From positions 1-64,000 of the forward strand of contig DASQNO010000087.1 in assembly GCA_035644935.1 (NCBI GenBank): a stretch of DNA of 64,000 nt. The letters run 5' to 3'. Below, piece by piece: positions 8,926-17,999 of the stretch. How positions within the stretch are numbered: the stretch's first letter is position 1; each line of letters opens with the position of its first letter. Origin of the DNA: CADCVW01 sp035644935. Lineage in GTDB: Bacteria > Pseudomonadota > Alphaproteobacteria > Sphingomonadales > Sphingomonadaceae. Below the pieces are notes generated by a model. It worked only from the letters and a program-made list of their open reading frames with translations, searched no databases and was not told the origin of the DNA. Position numbers and translations under genes: made by a program.

Positions 8926-9009
8926 TGAAGCGGCCTTAGACGCGCCGGGCCGGTCCCGCCAGCGCGTAGCGAAGGGCCAGCGGACCTGGGGAGATGTCGT
9001 TTCTACGGA

Positions 9010-9600
9010 TCAGGCTGGGTCGCGGTCCAGCAGCTGGCGGTGCGCGAGGTCGCGGGCGGCGGCGCGGGGGAGGCCGAGGGCCGCGGCCATAGGCGCGCCG
9101 AGGAGCGAGTCGCCGAGCGCGGACAGGACGAGGCTGAGCGTCGTTTCGTGCAACGGGCGGTCGGCATGGCCGGCGCCAAGCTGGTCCACGAGGTCGTGAA
9201 TGGCGGTCATGATGGGGTGCAGCGCGTCGGTGTTGCCGGTCAGGATCATCCAGGAGGCGAGCGCGCCCGCGCCCTGTTCCCCGAACGCATCGAACGTCCG
9301 GTCGACGATCTCGCGCGCGTCCGCCTCGCCACTGCGCGTGCGGGCGACGGTGGCGGCGATATCGTCGGTCACGCGGCGCGCGATGTCGGCGGCGAGCGCG
9401 GACTGCAGCCCGGCAGCCGAGCCGAAATGGTGAAGGAGGTTGGCGTGGCTCTTGCCGACTTTGGCGGCGACGGACTTGAGCGTGACGGCCTGCGGACCTT
9501 CCGCGATGAGCAGCGCGCGCGCGGCGTCGATGGCGGCGGCGCGGCTTTCCCCCGACGTCAGGCGCGTGCGGGTATTGACAGGCGTGTCAGTAGGAGGCAT
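9010..9600 (-). CDS. TetR/AcrR family transcriptional regulator
   Basis: A 196-residue protein with an N-terminal HTH (about 20-65) containing VTLKSVAAKVGKSHANLLHHFGS, the usual TetR recognition helix layout, and a helical C-terminal ligand domain. ATG 9600 is chosen because the frame upstream runs antisense through the divergent gene. The start is only nine bases from the start of the metal-hydrolase gene on the other strand, so an operator in this spacer would control both. Likely local autoregulator; ligand unknown. Confidence 0.85.
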   Translation of the reverse strand: MPPTDTPVNTRTRLTSGESRAAAIDAARALLIAEGPQAVTLKSVAAKVGKSHANLLHHFGSAAGLQSALAADIARRVTDDIAATVARTRSGEADAREIVDRTFDAFGEQGAGALASWMILTGNTDALHPIMTAIHDLVDQLGAGHADRPLHETTLSLVLSALGDSLLGAPMAAALGLPRAAARDLAHRQLLDRDPA

Positions 9601-9609
9601 TCCCGGATC

Positions 9610-10515
9610 ATGGCACAGGCGATCACTCCCGTCGATTTGACGATCACCCCGCGCGACCGGCGCTTCGGGCGCGCGCCCGAGCGGTTCGGGGGCGGTAACG
9701 GCGAGAACGGCGACGGGGGCAACGGGCGTTGGTGGATGGGCGGCGACCCGGTCGCGACCGCGTTCTACAACGCGCTGTCGTCGATCTTTCCCAAAGGCGA
9801 GGCGTTCTTCGTCGACAGCGTGCGGGCGTTCCGCGACGGCGCCAGCCCCAAGCTGGCGGGCGAGATCAAGGCGTTCGTCACGCAGGAAGTGATGCACACG
9901 CGCGAGCACGTGGCGTTCAACCGCCAGGTGAGCGAGGCGGGGTACGACATCTCGCGGCTCGAAAAGGCGGTGGACGACCGGCTGGCGCTGCTGAACGGCA
10001 AGCCGCGGATCGCGGCGCTCGCCGCCACCATGGCGTTGGAACATTATACGGCGATCCTGGCGCACGAACTGCTGGGCGACCCGCGGCATCTGCGGGGCGC
10101 GGACGCGGAGACCGCGGCGCTTTGGCGCTGGCACGCAATCGAGGAAATCGAGCACAAGGGCGTGGCGTTCGACACGTGGATGCACGCGACACAGGGCTGG
10201 TCGCGGTGGAAGCGCTGGTCGGTGAAATCCAAGGTCATGCTGCTGGTGACGCGCAACTTCGTGGTCGATCGCACCAAGGGAACGCTGGACCTGCTGGCGC
10301 AGGACGGGCTGACGGGGCCGCGCGTGTGGGCGCGGTTCGCCTGGTTCGCGCTTGGGTCGCCTGGGATGATGCGCCGGATCCTGGGCGCGTGGGCGAGCTT
10401 CTTCATGCCGGGTTTCCACCCGTGGACGCATGACGACCGCGGGCTGATCGCGGAAGCGGAGCGGCAGCTGGGCGGGCAGGGGCCGGCGCGGACGCGTTTC
10501 GGGGTGGCGGCTTAG
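9610..10515 (+). CDS. Predicted metal-dependent hydrolase (ferritin-like di-iron pattern)
   Basis: A 301-residue protein of the family of predicted metal-dependent hydrolases (PF10118-like). Putative metal ligands are spread over helices: EVMHTREHVAFN, ALEHYTAILAHELL and WHAIEEIEHKGVAFD, giving repeated Glu/His pairs as in ferritin-like di-iron centres. The C-terminal third is amphipathic, with WARFAWFALGSPGMMRRILGAWASFF. ATG 9610 is preceded by AGGAGG at 9591-9596, which lies inside the TetR start codon region. It is probably controlled by the divergent TetR. Substrate unknown. Confidence 0.75.
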   Translation: MAQAITPVDLTITPRDRRFGRAPERFGGGNGENGDGGNGRWWMGGDPVATAFYNALSSIFPKGEAFFVDSVRAFRDGASPKLAGEIKAFVTQEVMHTREHVAFNRQVSEAGYDISRLEKAVDDRLALLNGKPRIAALAATMALEHYTAILAHELLGDPRHLRGADAETAALWRWHAIEEIEHKGVAFDTWMHATQGWSRWKRWSVKSKVMLLVTRNFVVDRTKGTLDLLAQDGLTGPRVWARFAWFALGSPGMMRRILGAWASFFMPGFHPWTHDDRGLIAEAERQLGGQGPARTRFGVAA

Positions 10516-10931
10516 TCTTCGTCGGCAGTTGCACCCGCCGGGGCGGCGGTCTCGTCGCGGGCCGGCGTGAGTTCGGTGATCAGAACCAGCGCAAGCCAGA
10601 TGACGAGAGTGACGCCGAGGCGCTGAAACGCGCCGACTTCGATCTCGGCCCTGCTGGCAAGCACGACGAGTACGAATGGAACGGCGACGATGTAGATCGC
10701 CAGCATGCGCAATTTGTACGCCTTGCGATCCGACAAGGAGACGATCCGCAGGACCATGACCGATCCGGCGAGCACCGTGATGAGAAGGATGTAGCCCGAC
10801 ATCGGCAATCGTTCGAACGCGCCGAGATTTGCGCCGATCAGCGCGCCGAAGAACAGGTTGAGCGCGCTTATCACCGCCGCCTTTTCGCGCCGCGTCTGCC
10901 GCTGGGACTCGAAAACTCGCCTCATCATCAT
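10512..10931 (-). CDS. Small integral membrane protein, function unknown
   Basis: A 139-residue protein starting at one of three consecutive ATGs (10931, 10928 or 10925; MMMRRVFESQRQTRREKAAV). Four hydrophobic segments are visible: about 22-38, 45-62, 75-95 and 105-120, with an acidic tail ending ATADED. The basic N-terminus should be cytoplasmic. It converges with the metal-hydrolase gene, overlapping its end by four bases. I do not recognise the family. Confidence 0.65.
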   Translation of the reverse strand: MMMRRVFESQRQTRREKAAVISALNLFFGALIGANLGAFERLPMSGYILLITVLAGSVMVLRIVSLSDRKAYKLRMLAIYIVAVPFVLVVLASRAEIEVGAFQRLGVTLVIWLALVLITELTPARDETAAPAGATADED

Positions 10932-10997
10932 GCGTCTCGTTCCCTCGAGGAGCGATGGTAGCGTTCGGCAAGGCGACCGCAAGGCGTTAAGCTTGGA

Positions 10998-11245
10998 ACC
11001 GTCTCCCGCTTGCGGGAGAGGAGCGAGACCTCGCAGCTTGCTGCCTGGTCGCAGCGGTGAGGGTCGTGGCCGGAGCGGACGCGGTTCGGGGTGGCGTGAT
11101 CTGTCCCCTGCGGCGAAGGCCGGGGAGGGGGACCACCACGCGCAGCGTGATGGTGGAGGGGTTTTGCAGCGGGCAGATTGGCGCGGGTGATACCCCTCCA
11201 CCAGCTTCGCTGGTCCCCCTCCCCAGCAGAAGCTGGGGAGGACTG
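10998..11245. repeat. REP-like palindromic repeats in a 380-base gap
   Basis: The gap 10932-11312 has no gene I can support. It holds a hairpin TCTCCCGCTTGCGGGAGA near 11002-11020 and two facing, partly complementary units: one around 11118-11165 (GGGGAGGGGGACCACCACGC onward) and one around 11189-11245 (CCCCTCCACCAGCTTCGCTG onward, with CTCCCCAGC/GCTGGGGAG arms). Together they form an inverted pair resembling intergenic REP/BIME elements of sphingomonads. Confidence 0.65.
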
Positions 11246-11312
11246 ATCAGGCAGCGAGGCGTTCCGGCTCGTCGTCCATGTCTCCGCTGGCGCAAAGGTC
11301 CAGCGCATAGCC

Positions 11313-11798
11313 CTAGAATGGTGCCTCGGATCTGCGCGCGGCACTGTGGCGTGGAGCGCGGTCCCTGGTGGCGGTGAAGCCGAGCTTTTCCAAGACGCGG
11401 CCCGAAGCGGGGTTGTCGGTGAAGTGGCCGGCGGCGATCCGGCACAGGCGGAGGCTGTCGCGGGCAAAAGCCAGGAGCGCGTGGCCGGCTTCCGTCGCGT
11501 AGCCGCGGTTCCAGTGGGCCCGGGAGATCCAGTAGCCGAGTTCGACCTCGCCTCCCGTGGAATGGAGGCCGATGCCGCCGACCAGAAGCGGGCGACCGGC
11601 GGTCCGCGCGAAGATCAGGCAGCAGGCCAGGTCGCCGGCGGGCTGCGCCAGCCAGGCGCATGCGTCGGCGCGTTCGTACGGCCAGGGGGCGGTGGCGAGG
11701 TTGCGGACGATCGCCTGCTCGCCGATGGCGGCGGCGAGCGCCGGGGCGTCCTCCATCCAGCCGGGCCGGAGCAGCAGTCGGTCGGTGCGTGCGAACAT
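11313..11798 (-). CDS. GNAT family N-acetyltransferase (RimJ/RimL type)
   Basis: The 161-residue protein follows the RimJ/RimL pattern: TDRLLLRPGWMEDAPAL at the start, then ELGYWISRAHWNRGYATEA (acetyl-CoA binding, R/Q-x-x-G-x-A-type loop) and FTDNPASGRVLEKLGF near the C-terminus. ATG 11798 is chosen because it is preceded by AAGGGGAG. It transfers an acetyl group to an amine, possibly a protein N-terminus. A GNAT next to rpmA is often seen in sphingomonads (recalled). I considered bacterial ceramide synthase, also a GNAT, but see nothing specific for it. Confidence 0.83.
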   Translation of the reverse strand: MFARTDRLLLRPGWMEDAPALAAAIGEQAIVRNLATAPWPYERADACAWLAQPAGDLACCLIFARTAGRPLLVGGIGLHSTGGEVELGYWISRAHWNRGYATEAGHALLAFARDSLRLCRIAAGHFTDNPASGRVLEKLGFTATRDRAPRHSAARRSEAPF

Positions 11799-11971
11799 GC
11801 CAAACTCCCCTTGCGTCGGCCATGCCGCCCCGAGGTGACATGGACGCGACAGCCGTGTGAGGGAGATATGAAAAGGGAGACGGATCGCCCCTGGTGGCAA
11901 CCCGTCTCCCTCTGGAATGGACTTTGTCGTCCCGGGCTGCCCTCTGAAGGCCAGCCCGTGGTCGGCTGGCT

Positions 11972-12274
11972 TTATTCCGCTGCGATCTGTTCCGGCATGA
12001 GCGTGGCAATCACGTCTTGGCCCGAGACATCGACGCCGACGAACTTGCGGCCGAGCTTGCCTTCATTGAACGCAACGCGGCCTTCGACGAGCGCGAACAG
12101 CGTGTGGTCCTTGCCCATGCCGACGCCGGTGCCGGGATAATATTTGGTGCCGCGCTGACGCACGATGATGTTGCCGGGAATGACGGTTTCGCCGCCGAAC
12201 TTCTTGACGCCCAGGCGCCGGCCCGCCGAGTCGCGGCCGTTGCGGGAGGAGCCGCCTGCTTTCTTATGTGCCAT
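11972..12274 (-). CDS. rpmA: 50S ribosomal protein bL27
   Basis: The 100-residue protein begins MAHKKAGGSSRNGRDS, the hallmark bL27 N-terminus that reaches the peptidyl transferase centre, and continues with GVKKFGGETVIPGNIIVRQR and GVGMGKDHTLFAL. There is no cleavable N-terminal extension of the Firmicute type. It lies 30 bases after rplU in the usual rplU-rpmA operon. Confidence 0.97.
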   Translation of the reverse strand: MAHKKAGGSSRNGRDSAGRRLGVKKFGGETVIPGNIIVRQRGTKYYPGTGVGMGKDHTLFALVEGRVAFNEGKLGRKFVGVDVSGQDVIATLMPEQIAAE

Positions 12275-12304
12275 TGTATCTCTGCCTTCGAACTGTTCGC
12301 GTGT

Positions 12305-12853
12305 TTACGCTTCGTCGCTGTCGGACTTGGTGGAAACGGGGCTGTCGGTCATCGCGCTTTCCGCGCCGTCGACCTTGAGCGGAGCCTGCGGCTTGGGCTT
12401 GCGCGCGGCCTTCGGCGAGACGGCCGTGGGCGCGTCGGCGGCGGGTCCATCGGTCCCGGCGTCGGCGGACGCCGTCACGGGAGCGGTGTCGACTGCATCG
12501 TCGGCGACGGGAGCCGTCTGCTGCGCAGCGCGCGACGGGGCCTGCTCGTCGCCGATCGCGGTGATGCGCAGGATCGTCAGCTGCTGGCGGTGGCCGTTCT
12601 TGCGCCGGTAGTTGTGCCGGCGGCGCTTCTTGAAGACGATGACCTTGTCGGCCTTCGCCTGCGCGATGATCTCGGCCGAAACAGTGAGCCCGGCGACGTC
12701 GCGGACCTCCGCGCCTTCGCCGGCGAACAGCACATCGCCGAGCGACACGGTTTCACCCGCGGCGCCGGCCATTTTTTCGACGACGATCTTGTCTCCGGCG
12801 GCAACGCGATACTGCTTGCCGCCCGTGCGCACCACTGCGAACATCGGGTTCAT
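12305..12853 (-). CDS. rplU: 50S ribosomal protein bL21 with C-terminal extension
   Basis: The first about 105 residues are canonical bL21 (MFAVVRTGGKQYRV, KVIVFKKRRRHNYRRKNGHR and QQLTILRITAI). About 75 further residues are rich in Ala, Asp, Pro and Thr and look disordered; such tails are known in related Alphaproteobacteria. ATG 12853 is preferred because AAGAAGAG precedes it; the classical Met of MFAVV is three codons further on. The divergent spacer to the TonB receptor carries its promoter. Confidence 0.94.
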   Translation of the reverse strand: MNPMFAVVRTGGKQYRVAAGDKIVVEKMAGAAGETVSLGDVLFAGEGAEVRDVAGLTVSAEIIAQAKADKVIVFKKRRRHNYRRKNGHRQQLTILRITAIGDEQAPSRAAQQTAPVADDAVDTAPVTASADAGTDGPAADAPTAVSPKAARKPKPQAPLKVDGAESAMTDSPVSTKSDSDEA

Positions 12854-13095
12854 CACTCTTCTTGTAATCGTTTGACGCGCGGCGACACCTGCGGGCGAGG
12901 CCTCCTGCGTGACCGTTGCCGCTATGTCAGGGGGCGCGCGCTGTCAACCTTTCGCGGGGTGTGACGAACATGTTGCACAGCGGCAACTTATTTAAATTAA
13001 GTCATACACAGCAGCTTGGAACGCTTTCCATGCCGGACATCGGGGCATAGGCCAATGGAAGGGGGCCGGGGGGTCGCCATATCCGGAGTGCCGCC
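12854..13095. promoter_or_regulatory. Divergent promoter region between rplU and the TonB-dependent receptor
   Basis: The 240-base spacer contains a strikingly AT-rich island, CTTATTTAAATTAAG at 12987-13001, in otherwise GC-rich DNA. The 15-mer is close to palindromic. A TTGCAC at 12973-12978 could be a -35 element for the receptor gene. I see no Fur box I would defend. Confidence 0.4.
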
Positions 13096-15744
13096 ATGAC
13101 GACCACGCGCCTTTCGCTGCTGACGTCCCTGTCTCTGTTCAGCCTCGCCGCCGCCGCGACGCCGGCGATCGCCCAGGAACAGCCCGGGTCCGCGTCGCAA
13201 AGCGCGGGCGCCAACGAGGTCGACCAGCCCAGCGTCGAGGCGGGCAACGAGATCATCGTCACCGGCACGCGCCGCGCCAACCGCACCGTCGCCGACAGCC
13301 CGGTGCCCGTGGACGTCATCACGTCCGAGCAATTGAGCCAGACGGGCAGCACCGACGTCGCCCGCGCGCTTCGCGAACAGGTGCCGAGCTTCAACTTCCC
13401 GCAGCCGTCGGTGACCGACGGCACGGACGTCATCCGCCCGGCGACGCTGCGCGGCCTCGGCCCCGACCAGACGCTGGTGCTGGTCAACGGCAAGCGCCGG
13501 CACACGTCCGCGCTGCTCAACATCAACGGGTCGGTCGGGCGCGGCACCAGCGCGGTGGACATCAACATGATCCCGACGATCGCGATCGGCCGCGTCGAAG
13601 TGCTGCGCGACGGCGCGGCGGCGCAATACGGGTCGGACGCGATCGCCGGCGTCATCAACTTCCAGCTGCGCAGCGCACGCGAGGGCGGGCGGATCACCGT
13701 CACCTACGGCCAGTACGAGACGCGCATCGACGACGTGCAGGATTATAGCGGCATGACGCTGGGCGCGAACGGCCAGCCGACGGTGGCGCCTGACGGGACG
13801 TTCAACCTGAACTATACCGGCAAGCGCAAGCGGTCGGACGGGCAGACGCTGACCTTCGCGGGCACGCTGGGCATTCCGCTGTTCGCCGAAGGGTTTCTGA
13901 ACATTTCGGGCGAGGTGCAGAACCGCGAGGCGACCAACCGCACGGGCGCCGATCCCCGGCGGCAGTTCGCGCTGGTGGGCGGCGGCGTCGATCCGCGCGA
14001 GCTGACGTTCAACCGCTTCAGCCACCGCTTCGGCGATCCCGAAACGTTCGACGGCAAATTGTTCGTCAACGCCGGCGTGCCGCTGGGCGGCGCCGAGCTC
14101 TACGCGTTCGGCAGCTATGGCGACCGCGACGGCGAGAGCGCGGGCTTCTACCGCATCGCTAGCGACGCCCGGAACACGCTTGCGATCTACCCCGAAGGCT
14201 TCCTGCCGCTGATCCGCACCGAGCAGGACGACATCGCGGGCACGGCCGGCGTGCGCGGCGAGGCGGCGGGGTTCCGCTACGATCTGTCGACGACCTACGG
14301 CCGCAACATCGTCGATTTCGAAATCGCCAACACGCTCAATCGTTCGCTCGGGCCGACGTCGCCGACCCGTTTCGATTCGGGTGGGCTGCGATACGCGCAG
14401 ATGATCGTCAACCTGGACGTCAGCAGGGATCTGGCGCTGGGCTTTGCCGAGTCGGTGACGCTGGCCGGCGGCCTCGAGTACCGCCGCGAAAGCTTCGACA
14501 TCCGCCCCGGCGAGCCCGACAGCTTCCGTAACGGCACCTTCGGCGGCCCCCCGGGGGCGCAGGTCTTCGCGGGCTTTCAGTCGACGATCGGCGGCCAGCG
14601 CGTCGACGACAAGAAGAATCGCAACAACAAGTCGGCCTACCTCGAGATCGACGCGGACGTCACGTCGGCGTTCACCGTGCAGTTCGCCGGGCGGTACGAG
14701 GATTATTCGGACTTCGGCTCCGATTTCAACGGCAAGGCGGCGGCGCGGTTCGAGCCGTTCCAGGGCTTCGCGATCCGCGGCGCGGTGTCGACCGGCTTCC
14801 GCGCCCCGTCGCTCCAGCAGCAATTCTTCGCGTCGCAGGCGACCAACAACGTGGCGGGCGTCCTCCTCGACGCGGTGACGCTGCCGGTCGACAACCCGGT
14901 CGCGATCGCGCTGGGCGCGATTCCGCTGAAGGCGGAGACGTCCCTGTCCTATTCGGCGGGCGTCGTGTTCAACGCCGTGCCGCGGCTCAACGTCACCGTG
15001 GACGTCTACCAGATCGACATCGACGACCGCATCGTGGTCACCGACAACCTGGCCGCGACGCGCAACGCGGCGGGCGAACCGATTGGCACGCCGGTGGGCG
15101 CGGGGATCGCGCGGATCCTCAACGCCGCAGGGTTTCCGACCACCAACACGGCGCGGTTCTTCATCAACGGCGTGGACACCCGAACGCGGGGCCTCGACGC
15201 GGTGGGGACTTACCGCCTGCCGCTGGGGAGCGCGGGCACGCTGGGGCTTGTTGCGGGCTTCAACTACAACAAGACGACGATCCGCGAAGTGCTGGCCGCG
15301 CCCGGGCCGCTCGCCACCGTTCCCGGCATCGTGCTGTTCGGACGACAGGAGTCGCTGCGCCTCGCGCAGGGGCAGCCGCGAACCAAGATCAACATCGGCG
15401 CGGATTATGATTTTCGGGCGTTCGGGGCGACGGTGCGCGCCAACCGCTACGGCAAGGTTCTTGGCGCCGGCGCGGACCGCTTCGGCGACCTGGAGATCGG
15501 CGCGGAATGGGTGCTGGACGCCGAGGTTCGGCTGACACTGGCGGACCGCTTCGACTTCGCGGTTGGCGCCAACAACCTGCTCGACGCCTATCCCGACCCA
15601 ATCCAGCGTGGACGGGGCACGGACCCCGACACGGGCCTCGGCCGCAATTTTCCCGCGACCAACTACGCGCTGCCTTATTCGGCGTTCTCGCCGTTCGGGT
15701 TCAACGGGCGGTTCCTGTACGGTCGGGCGACGATGCGGTTCTAG
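13096..15744 (+). CDS. TonB-dependent outer-membrane receptor
   Basis: The 882-residue protein has a signal peptide (about residues 1-27, ending ATPAIAQ), a TonB-box-like region (EIIVTGTRR), a plug domain (about 50-200; LRGLGPDQTLVLVNGKRR, RVEVLRDGAAAQYGSDAIAG) and a beta-barrel ending FLYGRATMRF with the C-terminal Phe needed for barrel insertion. It imports an unidentified ligand using proton-motive force. It stands alone, with no FecR or transport partner beside it, and is followed by a strong hairpin. Length is normal. Confidence 0.92.
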   Translation: MTTTRLSLLTSLSLFSLAAAATPAIAQEQPGSASQSAGANEVDQPSVEAGNEIIVTGTRRANRTVADSPVPVDVITSEQLSQTGSTDVARALREQVPSFNFPQPSVTDGTDVIRPATLRGLGPDQTLVLVNGKRRHTSALLNINGSVGRGTSAVDINMIPTIAIGRVEVLRDGAAAQYGSDAIAGVINFQLRSAREGGRITVTYGQYETRIDDVQDYSGMTLGANGQPTVAPDGTFNLNYTGKRKRSDGQTLTFAGTLGIPLFAEGFLNISGEVQNREATNRTGADPRRQFALVGGGVDPRELTFNRFSHRFGDPETFDGKLFVNAGVPLGGAELYAFGSYGDRDGESAGFYRIASDARNTLAIYPEGFLPLIRTEQDDIAGTAGVRGEAAGFRYDLSTTYGRNIVDFEIANTLNRSLGPTSPTRFDSGGLRYAQMIVNLDVSRDLALGFAESVTLAGGLEYRRESFDIRPGEPDSFRNGTFGGPPGAQVFAGFQSTIGGQRVDDKKNRNNKSAYLEIDADVTSAFTVQFAGRYEDYSDFGSDFNGKAAARFEPFQGFAIRGAVSTGFRAPSLQQQFFASQATNNVAGVLLDAVTLPVDNPVAIALGAIPLKAETSLSYSAGVVFNAVPRLNVTVDVYQIDIDDRIVVTDNLAATRNAAGEPIGTPVGAGIARILNAAGFPTTNTARFFINGVDTRTRGLDAVGTYRLPLGSAGTLGLVAGFNYNKTTIREVLAAPGPLATVPGIVLFGRQESLRLAQGQPRTKINIGADYDFRAFGATVRANRYGKVLGAGADRFGDLEIGAEWVLDAEVRLTLADRFDFAVGANNLLDAYPDPIQRGRGTDPDTGLGRNFPATNYALPYSAFSPFGFNGRFLYGRATMRF

Positions 15745-15847
15745 AGGGCGGGTTGCGCCGCGGCGAAGCCGCGTCGTGACGTCGGACCGGTCGCAGGGGC
15801 TTGATGCCCTGCGTCCGCCGGCAAGGCTGGCGCTGATCCTCATCCAA

Positions 15848-15875
15848 GCCGGCGAACGCGGGGGCGTTCGCCGGC
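15848..15875 (+). terminator. 12-bp perfect hairpin between convergent genes
   Basis: Arms GCCGGCGAACGC (15848-15859) and GCGTTCGCCGGC (15864-15875) flank a GGGG loop. It sits between the ends of the receptor gene and hspQ and probably terminates transcription from both sides, although no long T-run follows. Confidence 0.7.
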
Positions 15876-15894
15876 TTAGTCTCGGGCGCTGCGC

Positions 15895-16284
15895 CTAATG
15901 TCGGTGTTCCCTCCGCAACTTGTACTTGCCGCCGACATAGTCGTCGAACAGGCCGGAAATCGCCGGGTGGTCGACGGGCTCGTCCTCCTCGTCGCGGACC
16001 AGGTTCTGCTGGCTGACATAGGCGACGTAGCTGGAGTCGGCGTTTTCGGCGAGCAGGTGGTAGAAGGGCTGGTCCTTGTGCGGGCGGATGCCTTCGGGGA
16101 TCGACTGGTACCATTCCTCGGAATTGGCGAAGACGGGGTCGACGTCAAAGATCACGCCGCGAAATTCCAGCATGCGGTGGCGCACGACGTCGCCGATCGC
16201 GAAGCTGGCGTGGCTGACCGAGGGGGCAGAGGGGCCGATGGGGGGCGCGGCGGGCTTGCTGGCGTCGTGCGGGGCGGGGGTCAT
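15895..16284 (-). CDS. hspQ: Heat shock protein HspQ (YccV-like)
   Basis: A 129-residue protein whose last 100 residues form the hemimethylated-DNA-binding/YccV fold: FAIGDVVRHRMLEFRGVIFD, DPVFANSEEWY, QPFYHLLAENADSSYVAYVS and HPAISGLFDDYVGGKYKLR. HspQ stabilises or presents proteins for Lon-dependent turnover in enterobacteria. ATG 16284 is used; the first 25 residues are a disordered Pro/Ala-rich lead. It is the last backbone protein gene before the tRNA junction. Confidence 0.88.
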   Translation of the reverse strand: MTPAPHDASKPAAPPIGPSAPSVSHASFAIGDVVRHRMLEFRGVIFDVDPVFANSEEWYQSIPEGIRPHKDQPFYHLLAENADSSYVAYVSQQNLVRDEEDEPVDHPAISGLFDDYVGGKYKLRREHRH

Positions 16285-16418
16285 GGGTTCAATGTAGGCC
16301 CGCCGCGCGCCGGGGCAAGCGCGCGCGTCACGCGGCGCGGGTTGCAAAAGCGCGCGTCCGCGCTATCCGGGTCGGCGACCGGGAGGCGGCGCGGGAACGC
16401 GCGGCCGATCCCCTCTGC

Positions 16419-16508
<90 letters not shown>

Positions 16509-16612
16509 CTTCGGCCCTTCACCGGGCTAGATTTTCCCCTCCTAAACTGCTAAAAAAGCACGGAAATCAGCGGTTTTCTTGTTCCGCTGGGTTTCACTCG
16601 ATCCCACCTAAT

Positions 16613-16642
16613 CCCACACGAAGTGTGGGGCAAAGTGTGGGG
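16613..16642. other. Putative integrase arm-binding repeats near the left attachment site
   Basis: AAGTGTGGGG occurs twice as a direct repeat (16621-16630 and 16633-16642), 12 bases apart. The first copy also pairs with CCCACAC at 16613-16619 to form a small hairpin. They lie between the tRNA 3' end and the integrase start. Short tandem repeats here are typical arm-type sites for tyrosine integrases of this class. Confidence 0.55.
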
Positions 16643-16661
16643 TAAATCGGAGTGACACGGG

Positions 16662-17864
16662 ATGGGAAAGCTCACCGCCGCGAAGATCCGATCGATCACT
16701 GAGGCCGGCCGCTACTCTGACGGCGACGGCCTTCTGCTCGATATGAACGGAAAGCAGTCCGGCCGCTGGCTGCTCCGGGTGCAGTCGGGAGGCAAGCGAC
16801 GCGACATCGGACTCGGCTCGCTCAAGAACGTGTCGCTGGCGGACGCGCGGACAGCTGCCTTTCTGACCCGTCAGAAGATCGCCCAGGGCATCGACCCGGT
16901 CGCGGAGCGCAAACAGGAGCGGCAGACGATTCCCACGTTCCGTGACGCTGCCTTAGCAGTTCACCAGGAACATCAGGAGGGATGGAAGAACGGCAAGCAC
17001 CAGAAGCAGTGGCTCGCTACGCTTGAGACCTACGCCTTCCCGTCGCTAGGCAACCTGATGGTCGACAAGATCGAGGGGCCAGCGATCCGAGACGTTCTCG
17101 CCCCAATCTGGCTCAGCAAGCCCGAAACCGCGAGGCGCCTCCGCCAGCGGATCGGTACGGTGCTCGACTGGGCCTGCGCCAAGGGCTTTCGCGCGACCGA
17201 AGCCCCGATGCGGTCGTTGTCCAAGGGACTGCCGCGCCAGCCCAGGAAGGACGGCCATTTCGCGGCGCTTCCTTACTCAGAGGCACCAGCTTTCATTGCC
17301 CGGCTGAAGGAGCGACACTCTGCGGGTCGGCTGGCGTTGGAGGCCCTGATACTGACGGCCGCGCGGTCGGGCGAAATCCGCGGCGCCACCTGGTCGGAGC
17401 TGGACCTTGAGGCTGGGGTTTGGACGGTCCCGGCCGTGCGCATGAAGATGGGCCGCGTCCACAGCGTCCCGCTCTCCCCAGGGGCAGTGGACGTTTTCAA
17501 GCGCGCACAGGCCTTGAGGGTCCCGGCCAGCGATCTCGTCTTCCCGGGCCAGAACTTGAAAAAGCCCTTGTCCGATATGACGCTGCTCAAGATCCTGCGC
17601 GACATGGACCTCGGCGTCACCGTTCATGGCTTCCGCTCGGCGTTCCGGGACTGGGTTGCCGAGCAGACCGACTACCCCGGAGAGGTGGCGGAGGCCGCGC
17701 TAGCGCACACCGTGGGTAACAAGGTCGAGGCCGCCTACCGTCGCACCGACTTCATGGACAAGCGGCGTTCGCTGATGCGCGCGTGGGGTGCCTTTTGTAC
17801 GGCGGCGGGCAAAGGAAGCGACGAAGTCGCTCGGGAAACGATGCCGGAGAGTGTCGTGGGCTGA
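16662..17864 (+). CDS. Tyrosine-type site-specific integrase (P4-like, DUF4102 arm domain)
   Basis: The 400-residue enzyme has an N-terminal arm-binding domain (residues 1-90; YSDGDGLLLDMNGKQSGRW is diagnostic), a SAM-like core (about 95-185) and a catalytic domain with Arg235 (TAARSGEIRG), His322 and Arg325 (VHGFRSAFRDW), His349 and nucleophile Tyr359 (AAYRRTDF). All catalytic residues are present, so it should be active. It begins 150 bases after tRNA-Ser and points away from it, the standard layout for integration into a tRNA 3' end. Confidence 0.95.
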   Translation: MGKLTAAKIRSITEAGRYSDGDGLLLDMNGKQSGRWLLRVQSGGKRRDIGLGSLKNVSLADARTAAFLTRQKIAQGIDPVAERKQERQTIPTFRDAALAVHQEHQEGWKNGKHQKQWLATLETYAFPSLGNLMVDKIEGPAIRDVLAPIWLSKPETARRLRQRIGTVLDWACAKGFRATEAPMRSLSKGLPRQPRKDGHFAALPYSEAPAFIARLKERHSAGRLALEALILTAARSGEIRGATWSELDLEAGVWTVPAVRMKMGRVHSVPLSPGAVDVFKRAQALRVPASDLVFPGQNLKKPLSDMTLLKILRDMDLGVTVHGFRSAFRDWVAEQTDYPGEVAEAALAHTVGNKVEAAYRRTDFMDKRRSLMRAWGAFCTAAGKGSDEVARETMPESVVG

Positions 17865-17999
17865 GCTAATGCCCGATGATTCTGGACGAGTGGTGCCTGG
17901 ACTAAGTGCCTCAATCGGCGGCACGTCGGCCAACCGCAGGGTCGCTGGTCTGCCCCGACTTAAGATGGTTGCCGATGCGCAAACCGCCCGACGGTCACC

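Noticed and set aside
11313..11798. GNAT gene as bacterial ceramide synthase
   Set aside because: The RimJ/RimL signature and position next to rpmA are better explained by an ordinary acetyltransferase; nothing links it to spt.
12997..15843. A 948-codon minus-strand open frame
   Set aside because: It lies antisense to the TonB-dependent receptor, is rich in Arg/Ala/Val with no domain, and arises from codon bias in GC-rich DNA.
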